From Ectothiorhodospiraceae bacterium (GTDB taxonomy: Bacteria > Pseudomonadota > Gammaproteobacteria > Nitrococcales > Aquisalimonadaceae): 64,000 nt of DNA. The stretch lies in NCBI GenBank assembly GCA_003565775.1, contig PXAT01000138.1, positions 1 through 64,000 of the forward strand, given 5' to 3'. Positions 51,503-61,332 of the stretch are shown piece by piece. The stretch's first letter is position 1. Each line of letters starts with the position of its first letter. Made by a program: the position numbers and the translations under genes. The notes beneath the pieces were generated by a model. That model worked only from the letters and a program-made list of their open reading frames with translations. It ran no database searches and was not told the origin of the DNA.

Positions 51503-53223
51503 GGCTCCCCCTCGCGCATCGCGGTCAGCGACGGTGCGTCTTCCCTGCGCGCGTCCGGCGTCAGGTTCATCAGGCGCATCGCGCCGGCCATGACCTGGCC
51601 GAACACCGGCGCCGCGATCTGCCCGCCGTAATAGGCTTCGCCACCGGGCTCGTCGAGCATCACCACCATGGCGAGACGCGGATCGCTGACCGGTCCGACG
51701 CCTGCGAACCAGGACACGTAGTGATCGCTGGAATAGCCGCCGGCAATGGACTTGCGCACCGTGCCGGTCTTGCCGGCCAGTCGGTACCCGTCGACAGCGG
51801 CCCGGGTTGCAGTACCGCCGGGCTCGACTGCCGCCTCCATCATGGCCAGCAGGGCATCCGCCGTCTCGGGACGCATGACGCGCGTGCCGCGCACCTCCTC
51901 GTCCAGCTTGACGAAGGACACCGGACGCAACTCGCCACCATTGGCGATGGCGGCGTATGCCTGCGCCAGTTGCAGCGGGGTCGCCGACATGCCGTAGCCG
52001 AAGCTCAGCGTCGCGCGGTCTACGCTCGATCGCGGCGCTGCTGCCGCGAGCGTGCCGGCTGACTCCCCGGGATAGCCGCTGCCGGTGGTGCGGCCGAAGC
52101 CGAGACCGCCCAGCAGGTTCCACAGACTCTCCTCGGGCAACTCCAGCGCGAGCTTGGCGGCGCCGACATTGCTCGACTTGCTGATCAGCGTGGTCAGATC
52201 GATACGCCCGAAGTCACGCACATCGGTGACCGTGTGGCGGCCGACGCGCATGGTCCCCGGGTGGGTATTGAGAATGGTGTCGGCATCGGCGATGCCCGCT
52301 TCCAGGGCCGCCGCGACGGTAAACGGCTTGATCGTCGAGCCGGGCTCCCAGGCGTCCACCACGGCGCGGTTGCGGTGCACACCGCCGCTCAGCTGACGGC
52401 GATTATTGGGGTTGAAGGCCGGCTGGTTGACCATGGCCAGGACTTCGCCGGTGCGGGTATCCATCAGCACCAGCGAACCACCGCGGGCGCTGTTGTTCTG
52501 CACGGCACTCTTCAGTTCGCGATAGGCCAGGAACTGCAAGCGGCGATCGATACTCAACTTAAGGTCGCGGCCGGGACGCGGTTCGCGCAACTGTTCCACG
52601 TCGGCAATGGTGCGACCGAGCCGGTCGCGCAGGACGCGCTTGCTTCCGGGCGTTCCCCGCAGCCAGCTCTCATAGGCAAACTCCATGCCCTCGAGACCGC
52701 GGTCGTCGATATCGGTAAAGCCGAGCAGATGGCCGACCGTCTCACCGGAGGGGTAGAAGCGCCGGTACTCGCGCTGCACCGCAACGCCCGGCAATGCCAG
52801 CGCCATGACGCGCTCCGCCTGGGCCGGCGACGCCTGCCGGCGCAGGTAGACGAACTCCCGCTCACGACGTGACTCCAGACGCTGCTGCAGCGCGTTGCGA
52901 TCCAGACCCAGCGCCTCGGCCAACTCGCCCAGGTCGGCACCGGAATCGAGCAGGTTACCGGGGTGCGCCCACAGCGACTCCACCGGCGTGCTGATCGCCA
53001 GCGGCTCGCCGGTGCGATCCTGAATCATGCCGCGATGCGTGGGTATCGCCGTGGTACGCAGGTGTCGCGCATCACCCTGCAGTTGCAGAAAGTCCTTGTG
53101 CAACACCTGCAGATCCACCGCCCGGGCTGCCAGCGCCACACACAACAACGCCAGCACCAGCAGCACCATGAAGTACCGCCAGGTGACCAGGCCCTGCCCT
53201 GTTGCCTGTCTGTCGCTCATCAT
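51499..53223 (-). CDS. ftsI: Septal transpeptidase FtsI (PBP3)
   Basis: FtsI cross-links septal peptidoglycan with FtsW. The 574-residue class B PBP has one N-terminal span, a pedestal dimerisation domain, and the three active-site motifs: STIK (EPGSTIKPF), SSN (SKSSNVGAAK) and KTGT. Two adjacent ATGs could start it; the first overlaps the ftsL stop in an ATGA. A C-terminal processing site is not obvious. Confidence 0.98.
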   Translation of the reverse strand: MMSDRQATGQGLVTWRYFMVLLVLALLCVALAARAVDLQVLHKDFLQLQGDARHLRTTAIPTHRGMIQDRTGEPLAISTPVESLWAHPGNLLDSGADLGELAEALGLDRNALQQRLESRREREFVYLRRQASPAQAERVMALALPGVAVQREYRRFYPSGETVGHLLGFTDIDDRGLEGMEFAYESWLRGTPGSKRVLRDRLGRTIADVEQLREPRPGRDLKLSIDRRLQFLAYRELKSAVQNNSARGGSLVLMDTRTGEVLAMVNQPAFNPNNRRQLSGGVHRNRAVVDAWEPGSTIKPFTVAAALEAGIADADTILNTHPGTMRVGRHTVTDVRDFGRIDLTTLISKSSNVGAAKLALELPEESLWNLLGGLGFGRTTGSGYPGESAGTLAAAAPRSSVDRATLSFGYGMSATPLQLAQAYAAIANGGELRPVSFVKLDEEVRGTRVMRPETADALLAMMEAAVEPGGTATRAAVDGYRLAGKTGTVRKSIAGGYSSDHYVSWFAGVGPVSDPRLAMVVMLDEPGGEAYYGGQIAAPVFGQVMAGAMRLMNLTPDARREDAPSLTAMREGEP

Positions 53224-53546
53224 TCCCCCGAGGCCCGATCACCGCTTTGCCGCGGTAACGGACTCGCCCCCCGCTTTTCCAGAATCACCACATCGCCGGC
53301 GGCCGGCAGACGCATGTCGAGACGCTCGCGCGCGAGACGCTCGATGCGTCCATGCGTCGCCCACGCACCCTGCTCGAGCTGCAGCCGTCCCCACTCGGCG
53401 TTCAACTCGTCACGCTGCCGGTTCTCCTGCTCCACGGCCGAAAAAAGACCGCGGCTTTCATGCTTGCTGTAAACCACACCCAACGCGCTGGCGGTCACGG
53501 CGATCACCAGCCCGGCCAGTACCAGTCCCTGACTCAGACCGCTCAT
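53220..53546 (-). CDS. ftsL: Cell division protein FtsL
   Basis: A 108-residue bitopic protein with a short cytoplasmic start, one span near residues 8-26, and a periplasmic leucine-zipper-like helix (LFSAVEQENRQRDELNAEWG, RIERLARERLDM). It recruits FtsB and regulates FtsWI. Sequence similarity in this family is low, so the call rests on size, topology and position between rsmH and ftsI. It overlaps both neighbours by 4 nt. Confidence 0.93.
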   Translation of the reverse strand: MSGLSQGLVLAGLVIAVTASALGVVYSKHESRGLFSAVEQENRQRDELNAEWGRLQLEQGAWATHGRIERLARERLDMRLPAAGDVVILEKRGASPLPRQSGDRASGE

Positions 53547-54484
53547 GCCATGCGCTCCGCAACCCGCAGCACGGCGCTGCGCGCGCGCGGGTTGGATGCA
53601 TCATGGCGATCGCCGAACAACGGCTTTGCCACCGGCCGCAGCGACGGCCCCTGCGGTGGCGCCGCCACCGGAATCCCGGGCGGCAGATCCGTGGCACCTC
53701 GCGAGGCGCGCATGGCGCGCTTGGTGAGGCGGTCCTCCAGGGAATGAAAACTGATCACCACCAGCCGGCCACCGGGCCGCAACCAGCCCGGCACCGCGGC
53801 CAACAATGCTTCCAGCGCCTCGAGCTCGCCATTGATGGCAATGCGAATCGCCTGAAAGGTGCGCGTTGCCGGGTGTTTGTGGCGCTCCTTGCGCGGCATC
53901 GCTGCAGCCACCAGCTCGGCGAACTCAAGCGTTGAATCCGGCAGCCCCTGCTCGGCTCGGGCACGACAGATTGCCGTCGCAATGCGACGCGCGAACCGCT
54001 CTTCACCGAACACGCGCAGAACCCGCGTCAGTGCCTGCTCGTCAATATCCTGCAACCAGTCCCTGGCGGTCTGCCCACGGACCGTATCCATGCGCATGTC
54101 CAGCGGACCGTCGCGCAGGAAACTGAAGCCACGCTCGGGCTGATCCAGCTGTGGCGATGACACGCCCAGATCGAGCAGCACGCCATCCACCTGTTCCAGC
54201 AGATCGTCTGCCGCCAGCAGTTCACCGAGGCCGCGGAACGAGGCATGCACGACGCGGCAGCGGGAATCGGCGCCGAAGTGATCCTGCGCATGAGCGATCG
54301 CATCGGGATCCTGATCCACCAGCCAAAGGCGGCCGGTCTCATCAAGGCGCTCGAGGACCGCAGCCGCATGTCCGCCGCGACCGTAGGTACCATCGATGTA
54401 GAAGCCGTCTGCGCGCACAGCCAGACCCTCCACCGCCTCGGTCAGAAAAACCGACTCGTGCCGGTTGCTCGGGACTGCAGTCAC
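53543..54484 (-). CDS. rsmH: 16S rRNA m4C1402 methyltransferase
   Basis: RsmH (MraW) methylates C1402 of 16S rRNA in the ribosomal P site. The 313-residue protein has HESVFLTEAVEGL, DGTYGRGGHAAA (SAM site), GVLLDLGVSSPQLD and FHSLEDRLTKR. The likely start is GTG at 54484, whose GTGA overlaps the mraZ stop. The track begins at 54553 inside mraZ, which would add non-conserved residues. Confidence 0.97.
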   Translation of the reverse strand: MTAVPSNRHESVFLTEAVEGLAVRADGFYIDGTYGRGGHAAAVLERLDETGRLWLVDQDPDAIAHAQDHFGADSRCRVVHASFRGLGELLAADDLLEQVDGVLLDLGVSSPQLDQPERGFSFLRDGPLDMRMDTVRGQTARDWLQDIDEQALTRVLRVFGEERFARRIATAICRARAEQGLPDSTLEFAELVAAAMPRKERHKHPATRTFQAIRIAINGELEALEALLAAVPGWLRPGGRLVVISFHSLEDRLTKRAMRASRGATDLPPGIPVAAPPQGPSLRPVAKPLFGDRHDASNPRARSAVLRVAERMA

Positions 54485-54933
54485 AACGACAGGGACTCCA
54501 GCTCTTCCGAGAGCTCGAAGTCCTGCGCCGCCTCCTCCAGCCACTGGCTGCACCGCTCACCCCAGACCGTCTCGTCCCAGAGTTCGAACTTGTTGCCCTG
54601 TCCGATGAGCACGGTTTTCTTTTCCAGACTCGCGAAATCGCGCAACGGCGGCGGCAGCAGAATGCGGCCACTGCCGTCGAGTTGCGTCTCTGTGGCGTGC
54701 CCCATGAGCAGACGCTGAAGACGGCGCGTCTGGGGCTTCAGGCTAGGCAGTGCAATCAGCTTGCGCTCGATCAGTTCCCACTCGGGCAGGGGATAGACCA
54801 GCAGGCAGCGATCCGGGTCGACCGTCACCACAAGCTCGCCTGCACACAGGGTCATGAGCTTGTCCCGATACCGGCTGGGAAAGCTCATGCGCCCTTTCGC
54901 GTCCAGATTGAGATGTGCGACTCCGCGGAACAC
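54481..54933 (-). CDS. mraZ: Transcriptional regulator MraZ
   Basis: MraZ is an AbrB-fold repressor of its own dcw operon. The 150-residue protein has both SpoVT/AbrB repeats: GVAHLNLDAKGRMSFPSRYRD near residue 4, and TETQLDGSGRILLPPPLRDF near residue 80. It is the first gene of the cluster, with four candidate operator repeats in the leader immediately upstream. Confidence 0.98.
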   Translation of the reverse strand: MFRGVAHLNLDAKGRMSFPSRYRDKLMTLCAGELVVTVDPDRCLLVYPLPEWELIERKLIALPSLKPQTRRLQRLLMGHATETQLDGSGRILLPPPLRDFASLEKKTVLIGQGNKFELWDETVWGERCSQWLEEAAQDFELSEELESLSL

Positions 54934-54948
54934 GATTCTCCCCGACTA

Positions 54949-54983
54949 CCCCGTTTGCGCCCTTTTGCGCCACTTTTTCCCAC
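54949..54983 (-). promoter_or_regulatory. MraZ operator: four repeats at 10-bp spacing
   Basis: On the minus strand the pentamers GTGGG, GTGGC, AGGGC and CGGGG start exactly 10 bp apart, with A-rich or CGCAAA spacers (GTGGGAAAAAGTGGCGCAAA). Known MraZ sites are three or four GTGGG/TGGGN repeats spaced by 5 nt upstream of mraZ. Here they lie just after the predicted transcription start. Confidence 0.8.
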
Positions 54984-54991
54984 TTGCAGAC

Positions 54992-55021
54992 ACTATAGGT
55001 AGCGGGCAACTCGGGTGTCAA
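54992..55021 (-). promoter_or_regulatory. dcw cluster promoter (Pmra)
   Basis: Minus-strand perfect TTGACA, 18-bp spacer, TATAGT (five of six). It is followed within about 10 bp by the MraZ repeats and then mraZ, so it is very likely the main promoter for mraZ to ftsQ and beyond. Confidence 0.85.
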
Positions 55022-55159
55022 GGCATTCCGACGGAATTCTTCCTGTCGCAACAGACACTTACGAAACATCCGAAAGGATCGTTCCAGATCAGCAGACCGG
55101 CTTTTCTTTATGACTGGAAATCAGTCTGTTGGGGAATCTTTCTCGGATCGACTGGAATC

Positions 55160-55212
55160 AGAAGGAAAACGGAAAGAGAACAACAGGATGACACGGGCGT
55201 GTCATCCTGTTG
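55160..55212 (-). terminator. Intrinsic terminator of rnpB
   Basis: A perfect 14-bp stem, CAACAGGATGACAC and its complement, closed by a 4-nt loop, is followed on the minus strand by TTCTCTTTCCGTTTTCC. It lies directly downstream of the RNase P RNA 3' end and separates it from the mra promoter. Confidence 0.85.
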
Positions 55213-55221
55213 TCATTTGCA

Positions 55222-55571
55222 GACGAGGAGCCGGCCTGTAAGCCGGGTTCTGTCAAGAACAGTCATTCATCTGGGACGCGTGTCACCACGCGCCTCTAGC
55301 GACCTACCCGGGAGCAGTGCGGGCCACACCATTGCTCCCCTATTTGGTCTTGCTCCGGGTGGGGTTTACCGTGCCGCGGCGTGTTGCCACCCGCGCGGTG
55401 CGCTCTTACCGCACCTTTTCACCCTTGCCGGCGCCCGCAGGCGCTTGGGCGGTATGTTTTCTGTGGCACTTTCCGTAGGCTCGCGCCCCCCAGGCGTTAC
55501 CTGGCACCCTGCCCAATGGAGCCCGGACTTTCCTCCACCGGCTAACCGGCAGCGACTGTTCGGCCGACTCC
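55222..55571 (-). ncRNA. rnpB: RNase P RNA, bacterial type A
   Basis: The minus strand reads GGAGTCGGCC at the 5' side, then GGAGGAAAGTCCGGGCTCCA (the CR-I core), TAACGCCTGGGGGG, GAAAGTGCCACAGAAA, GGTAAACCCC, and ends CAGAACCCGGCTTACAGGCC. The P1 helix pairs GGAGTCGGCC with GGCCGGCTCC. These are the conserved core elements of the tRNA 5'-processing ribozyme. Ends are set from P1 and may be off by a few bases. It lies between rsmI and mraZ, as in Pseudomonas. Confidence 0.96.
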
Positions 55572-55578
55572 GTGGAGG

Positions 55579-55584
55579 ATCATA
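55579..55584 (-). promoter_or_regulatory. -10 element of rnpB
   Basis: Minus-strand TATGAT lies seven bases before the predicted RNase P RNA 5' end. No good -35 hexamer was found at 16-18 bp. Confidence 0.5.
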
Positions 55585-55617
55585 CCAGAGGCCGGTCCGT
55601 CGCGATGTCGCGCGCCA

Positions 55618-56472
55618 TCACTGATCACCACCCGAGAGCGCCAGAGCGCGGGCGTAGAGCTGCCGCCGCGGCTGACCACTGAGCCTGGCCGCCACCGCGG
55701 CCGCGCGGCTCGCCGGCAGTTCGGCCAGCAGCACCTGCAACAGATTGTCCTGCTCCAGACGGACCGCGTCGTTGGCGCCGGCTGCGACGGCGCCCGCGAC
55801 CACGATCACGAACTCGCCCTTGCACTGCATCGGATCGCCCTCGAGCCAGGCGGCAAGATCCGCCAACGGTGCGCGGCGCACCGTCTCGAAACTCTTGCTG
55901 AGCTCGCGCGCGACGGTCGCCGACCGCTCGCCACCGAAGGTCGCGGCAAGATCGCGGACACAGGCAAGCACCCGGTGGCTGGACTCGAGCAGCACCAGCG
56001 TGCGCGTCTCCTGGCGCAGGGCCTCCAGCCATTTGCGACGGGCGGTCGGTTTTGCCGGCGGGAAACCCTCGAAGCAGAACCGATCGGTGGGCTGACCGGA
56101 AATGGACAGGGCGGCAATGATGCTGCTGGGCCCGGGCACCGTGCGTACCGGCAGTCCGGCCTCATGCGCCGCGCACACCAGACGATACCCCGGATCGTTG
56201 ACCAGCGGCGTACCGGCGTCGCTGACCAGGGCCAGATCGAGGCCCTGCTGCAAGTGCGTGATCAGGCTGACCAGCCGCGCCTCTTCATTGTGCTCATGCA
56301 GACTGACCATCTCCGCGCGAACGCCATGATGACTCAGCAGGCGCCCCGTATGACGGGTATCCTCTGCCGCCACCAGCGGCACGGCTGCCAGCGTCTGGAT
56401 GGCGCGCGGACTGATATCGCCGAGGTTTCCGATCGGCGTCGCCACCACGTAAAGGATTCCGGACTCGGCCAC
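55618..56472 (-). CDS. rsmI: 16S rRNA 2'-O-ribose C1402 methyltransferase
   Basis: RsmI (YraL) 2'-O-methylates C1402, the same nucleotide that RsmH methylates on the base. The 284-residue tetrapyrrole-methylase-fold protein has YVVATPIGNLGDISPRA, AAEDTRHTGRLL, SDAGTPLVNDPG and GPSSIIAALSISG. The start is a GTG at 56472 with AGGAGG seven bases upstream; the track's longer frame crosses into the lpoA leader. It is divergent from lpoA. Confidence 0.96.
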   Translation of the reverse strand: MAESGILYVVATPIGNLGDISPRAIQTLAAVPLVAAEDTRHTGRLLSHHGVRAEMVSLHEHNEEARLVSLITHLQQGLDLALVSDAGTPLVNDPGYRLVCAAHEAGLPVRTVPGPSSIIAALSISGQPTDRFCFEGFPPAKPTARRKWLEALRQETRTLVLLESSHRVLACVRDLAATFGGERSATVARELSKSFETVRRAPLADLAAWLEGDPMQCKGEFVIVVAGAVAAGANDAVRLEQDNLLQVLLAELPASRAAAVAARLSGQPRRQLYARALALSGGDQ

Positions 56473-56536
56473 TGGGGTTCCTCCTGGTACTGCCTCAATT
56501 GATCCGCGCCGACGGGTTGATACACTCAGGAAACAT

Positions 56537-56560
56537 GACCGGATCCGCGACCGGATCCGC
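56537..56560. repeat. 12-bp tandem duplication upstream of lpoA
   Basis: GACCGGATCCGC is repeated exactly twice, head to tail, between the divergent rsmI and lpoA starts, 28 bp before the lpoA ATG. An upstream ATG at 56535 would read through it in frame with lpoA. Confidence 0.7.
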
Positions 56561-56588
56561 GCCTCAACATCAGGGATTCCCGCCCACC

Positions 56589-58430
56589 ATGCAAGCGAGC
56601 ACATCCTCCGCCATCGTTCGTCTGGTCATCGTCGGCCTGATCCTCGTCGCGCTGGCCGCCTGCGAGACCACACCGCCGCCGGACGCCGAGCCCGAGGCCG
56701 CCGAACTGGCTGCCGAAGCCCGGGCGCGCGGCGATCTCGACCAGGCCCTGGCCCTCTACCGCGAGGCACTGGAGGACACGGAGGACGAACGCGGACGCGC
56801 ACTGCTGCAACTCCGCACCGCCGAGATCCTGCTGGCGCAGGGTGAACGCGAGGCGGCCGAGGACCGGCTGGAGGCGGCCCGCCTGGAAGAACCGGATGCA
56901 CTGGTCGATGATCTGACAGCTGCACTGCGCGGCCGGTTTGCCATTGACGACAACGAACCTGACGCAGCCCTGGAGCTGGTCAAGCCGCGGCTGCCCGGCG
57001 AAGCCGGCGCCCGCGGTCAGCTCAAGCTGGTGCAGGCGGAGGCCCTGGCCGCTCTCGGGCGGTATCTGGAGAGCGCCGAAGCCTATGGCGAGGCCGAGGA
57101 TCTGCTGCGTTTGAGCGACGACCGGGAGCGTGCTCGCGAGGCACTCTGGCAGGTCCTGATGGATGCGCCGATGAGCGACCTGCAGGAGATCATGCCGCCG
57201 CCACCCGATGTGTTCGGTGGCTGGGTGGAACTCGCCTTTTTCGTGCGCAGCCACCGCTTTGACAGGGAGCGCCTGGAAGAGCAACTGAGCCAGTGGGCCG
57301 AGCGGTATGCCGATCATCCGGCCGGCGAGCGCATTCTTGCCCGCGCCATGGACGAGATGGATCGACCCCGGGTCGCGGCCGGTCGTGTCGTGGTCCTTCT
57401 GCCGCTGAGCGGCAATCTGGCCGACGCCGGGCGTGCCGTCCGTGACGGCATGCTGGCCGCCCATTTCAGTGACAACGGCAGCGATCGCCGCCCGCAGCTG
57501 CAGTTCATGGACGTCGGCAGCGACGGCAAGGCGCCACGCGACGCATACGAGAATGCGGTGGAATCAGGCGCGGAGTTGATCATCGGTCCGCTGACCCGGG
57601 ACGACGTCGAAGAGGTCGTTATCGGCGGCGACCTGCCAGTGCCGTTACTGGCACTGAACGGTGTCCCGGCCGGCACCACGATCCCGCGAAACCTGTTCCG
57701 CTTCGGTCTGATGCCGGAGCATGATGCGGCAGCAGCGGGGCGCTTTGCCGCCGCACGCGGTTTCCGCCAGGCGCTGGTTTTCGTGCCGATGGACGACTGG
57801 GGGCGCCGCGTGAACGCAGCCTTCACCGACGCGTTCGAGGCGGCGGGCGGCGAGGTCGTTGCCCGCGAGGCTTATACCAGCGGCGAGCGCGACCACGCCA
57901 ACACGCTGCGTCGTCTGCTGGGCGTTTCCGGCAGCCGTGGCAGCGGCGAGGCGCGCATGCGCCAGGACGCGGATATCCTTTTCCTCGGCGCCTTCCCGGA
58001 CAATGCGCGCATCATCATGCCGCAGATCGCCTTTCATCACGGGGAAGATCTGCCGGTCATTGCGACCTCGCATGTCTATACCGGCAACCGCGACGACCGC
58101 GACAGTGACGTCGAGGGACTGGTGTTCATGGATGCACCCTGGATGGTGGCCAATGAAGGGCCGGCACCACGCCGGGCCGAGCTGGCCCGCCACTGGGAGC
58201 GGCAACTGGCCGATCAGGGCCGACTGGTGGCCATGGGGCTCGACACCTACCGGCTGATCCCGCTGCTGCGGCAGGCCCGGGAGGGGCGGCTGGACGACCT
58301 CGAAGGGGCCACTGGCACACTGACCATGGGCCACGACGGCGAGGTGGTTCGCGAACTGATCCCGGTACGTTTCACGGAGCGTGGCGTGCAGCGTCTGCGT
58401 CACGACAACGGCGACGAAAAGCCGGAGTGA
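56589..58430 (+). CDS. lpoA: Penicillin-binding protein activator LpoA
   Basis: LpoA is an outer-membrane lipoprotein that activates PBP1a from outside. The 613-residue protein has a lipoprotein signal ending ALAAC (Cys25), a TPR-like N-terminal half rich in Ala, Glu and Arg, and a C-terminal periplasmic-binding-protein-like half (VVLLPLSGNLADAGRAVRDG, LIIGPLTRDDVEE, DILFLGAFPDNARIIMPQI). The ATG at 56589 is chosen because it directly precedes the signal peptide. It overlaps yraN by 4 nt. Confidence 0.93.
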   Translation: MQASTSSAIVRLVIVGLILVALAACETTPPPDAEPEAAELAAEARARGDLDQALALYREALEDTEDERGRALLQLRTAEILLAQGEREAAEDRLEAARLEEPDALVDDLTAALRGRFAIDDNEPDAALELVKPRLPGEAGARGQLKLVQAEALAALGRYLESAEAYGEAEDLLRLSDDRERAREALWQVLMDAPMSDLQEIMPPPPDVFGGWVELAFFVRSHRFDRERLEEQLSQWAERYADHPAGERILARAMDEMDRPRVAAGRVVVLLPLSGNLADAGRAVRDGMLAAHFSDNGSDRRPQLQFMDVGSDGKAPRDAYENAVESGAELIIGPLTRDDVEEVVIGGDLPVPLLALNGVPAGTTIPRNLFRFGLMPEHDAAAAGRFAAARGFRQALVFVPMDDWGRRVNAAFTDAFEAAGGEVVAREAYTSGERDHANTLRRLLGVSGSRGSGEARMRQDADILFLGAFPDNARIIMPQIAFHHGEDLPVIATSHVYTGNRDDRDSDVEGLVFMDAPWMVANEGPAPRRAELARHWERQLADQGRLVAMGLDTYRLIPLLRQAREGRLDDLEGATGTLTMGHDGEVVRELIPVRFTERGVQRLRHDNGDEKPE

Positions 58431-58786
58431 GCGAACGCCAGACCACGCGCGAACAGGGTCAGCTGGCCGAATCCCGGGCCCGCGCCTTCCTCGAGCAATC
58501 AGGGCTGACGCTGCTCGACGAAAACTGGCAGGCCCGTTGCGGAGAGCTGGACCTGGTCATGCGCGACGGCGAGACCATCGTCTTCGTCGAAGTTCGCTAC
58601 CGCAGCTCTCCGACCTGGGCCGATGGTGCCACCACCGTGGATAAACGTAAGCAGGCACGGCTGATCCGGACCGCCCAGCTCTGGCTGCAACGACACGGTA
58701 ATCCGGATCGTCCCTGCCGCTTCGACGTGGTCAGCCTCGGGCGTCAGGCAACCCCCGACTGGATCATCAACGCCTTCGGCGAGTAA
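58427..58786 (+). CDS. yraN: YraN family (UPF0102) endonuclease-fold protein
   Basis: A 119-residue protein with the UPF0102 pattern GQLAESRARAFLEQSGL, GELDLVMRDGETIVFVEVRY and the C-terminal PCRFDVVSL. The restriction-endonuclease-like core E...D...ExR is present, but no activity is firmly established. The GTG start overlaps the lpoA stop (GTGA). The lpoA-yraN-diaA-dolP order matches E. coli. Confidence 0.93.
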   Translation: MSERQTTREQGQLAESRARAFLEQSGLTLLDENWQARCGELDLVMRDGETIVFVEVRYRSSPTWADGATTVDKRKQARLIRTAQLWLQRHGNPDRPCRFDVVSLGRQATPDWIINAFGE

Positions 58787-58839
58787 ACGGGACCCGGCGA
58801 TTGACCCGGGCCTCCGCTCTTCCTGCACACGACGCGTGA

Positions 58840-60088
<1,249 letters not shown>

Positions 60089-60113
60089 CGCCCGGCCCGG
60101 ACGACATGATCCC

Positions 60114-60530
60114 CTACTTCACCACCCGCAGATGCGGACGACTGTCAGGGGAGCTGCTGTCGCCGCTACCATCCGATGAACCATCCGGCGGCGGCGCGCC
60201 GTCATCGCTGTCACTGAACAGCATGCCCTGGCCATTCTCACGCGCATAGATCGCGGTGATTGCCGGCGTCGGCACCCAGACATCCCTCGGTTCGCCGGCG
60301 AATCGGCCGCTGAAGAACACCGCTTCCATACCGAGATCGAGATCACGCACGGCCCGCGGCGAGATGTTCAGCACCAGACGGCCGTTATCAACGTACTCCA
60401 GCGGCGCCTGCAATTCGGAATGATCCGCATCCACCAGCAGGTACGGCGTCAGCCCGTTGTCGACGATCCAGTCGTACAGCGCACGGATCAGGTAGGGGCG
60501 GCTCGAGGTCATTGTCGGGCTGCTGGACAT
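60114..60530 (-). CDS. sspB: ClpXP protease specificity-enhancing factor SspB
   Basis: SspB delivers ssrA-tagged and other substrates to ClpXP. The 138-residue protein begins with TSSRPYLIRALYDWIVDNGL, contains LVLNISPRAVRDLDLG, where tags bind, and has an acidic-polar linker ending in RPHLRVVK, the ClpX-binding tail. It starts 2 bp after sspA, as in most gammaproteobacteria. Confidence 0.97.
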   Translation of the reverse strand: MSSSPTMTSSRPYLIRALYDWIVDNGLTPYLLVDADHSELQAPLEYVDNGRLVLNISPRAVRDLDLGMEAVFFSGRFAGEPRDVWVPTPAITAIYARENGQGMLFSDSDDGAPPPDGSSDGSGDSSSPDSRPHLRVVK

Positions 60531-60532
60531 GG

Positions 60533-61156
60533 TCAGACCCGCATGGTCCGTTCCACATCGCTCAGGCTTTCCTGGAACGAGGTCCGGGCGAACAGGCGTT
60601 CGGCGTAGCTGGTCAGCGCCGGCGCCTTGTCACCGACGTCGATGCCGTAGCGCGGCAGACGCCAGAGCAGCGGTGCCAGTGCACAATCCATCACCGACAG
60701 CTCGTCACTGAGGAAAAACTCCGCCTGTTCGAACAACTCATCGCTGGCGATCAGGCTTTCCCGCAGGACCTTGCGATGCTTGGTCAGTCCGGCACCGGAC
60801 GTGTTGTCCAGCGCATGCAGCACCGAATACCAGTCGTTCTCGATGCGATGCAGGGCCAGCCGCGCCTTTGCGCGCGAGACCGGGTCGATCGGCATCAGCG
60901 GCGGATGCGGAAACCGCTCATCAAGATATTCGACAATGGTACGGGTGTCGTACAGTGACAGATCGCGATCCACCAGGGTCGGCACACCGCCATAGGGGTT
61001 GAGGTCGATCAGGTCTTCCGGCACCGCCGCCATGTCCACGGAATGGATATCGACAGTGATGCCCTTCTCCGCGAGGACAAACCGAATACGGTGGCTGTAG
61101 GGACAGCTGGCACCGGAAAACAGGGTCATGATGGAACGTTTATTCACAGCAGCCAT
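60533..61156 (-). CDS. sspA: Stringent starvation protein A
   Basis: SspA is a GST-fold RNA-polymerase-binding protein involved in stationary-phase and acid responses. The 207-residue protein has MTLFSGASCPYSHRIRFVLA, the cis-proline segment GGVPTLVDRDL, and ALAPLLWRLPRYGI. It lacks GST activity by family knowledge. A GGGAG site precedes the ATG. It lies downstream of petABC past a strong terminator. Confidence 0.96.
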   Translation of the reverse strand: MAAVNKRSIMTLFSGASCPYSHRIRFVLAEKGITVDIHSVDMAAVPEDLIDLNPYGGVPTLVDRDLSLYDTRTIVEYLDERFPHPPLMPIDPVSRAKARLALHRIENDWYSVLHALDNTSGAGLTKHRKVLRESLIASDELFEQAEFFLSDELSVMDCALAPLLWRLPRYGIDVGDKAPALTSYAERLFARTSFQESLSDVERTMRV

Positions 61157-61269
61157 CAGGCGCTCCCTAATCGGGTCGGAGAGTGGGTCGACGCTGAGGC
61201 GTCGCGGGCTCCGGCCCTCGATGGATCCGAGCCGGAAACCGCTTCATTGCAGTCATTCGGACCAGAGTC

Positions 61270-61313
61270 GGAAAAACGGAAACCGGCACGGGCCGCGAGG
61301 CGGCCCGTGCCGG
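61270..61313 (-). terminator. Intrinsic terminator of petABC
   Basis: A perfect 14-bp stem, CCGGCACGGGCCGC with loop and complement, at 61283-61313 is followed on the minus strand by TTTCCGTTTTTCC, just after the cytochrome c1 stop. Confidence 0.92.
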
Positions 61314-61332
61314 TGGCTCACCAAAGCCGGAG

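Noticed and set aside
55013-55170. Possible small RNA or gene between the mra promoter and the rnpB terminator
   Set aside because: No ORF, cloverleaf or further strong hairpin beyond the rnpB terminator could be supported.
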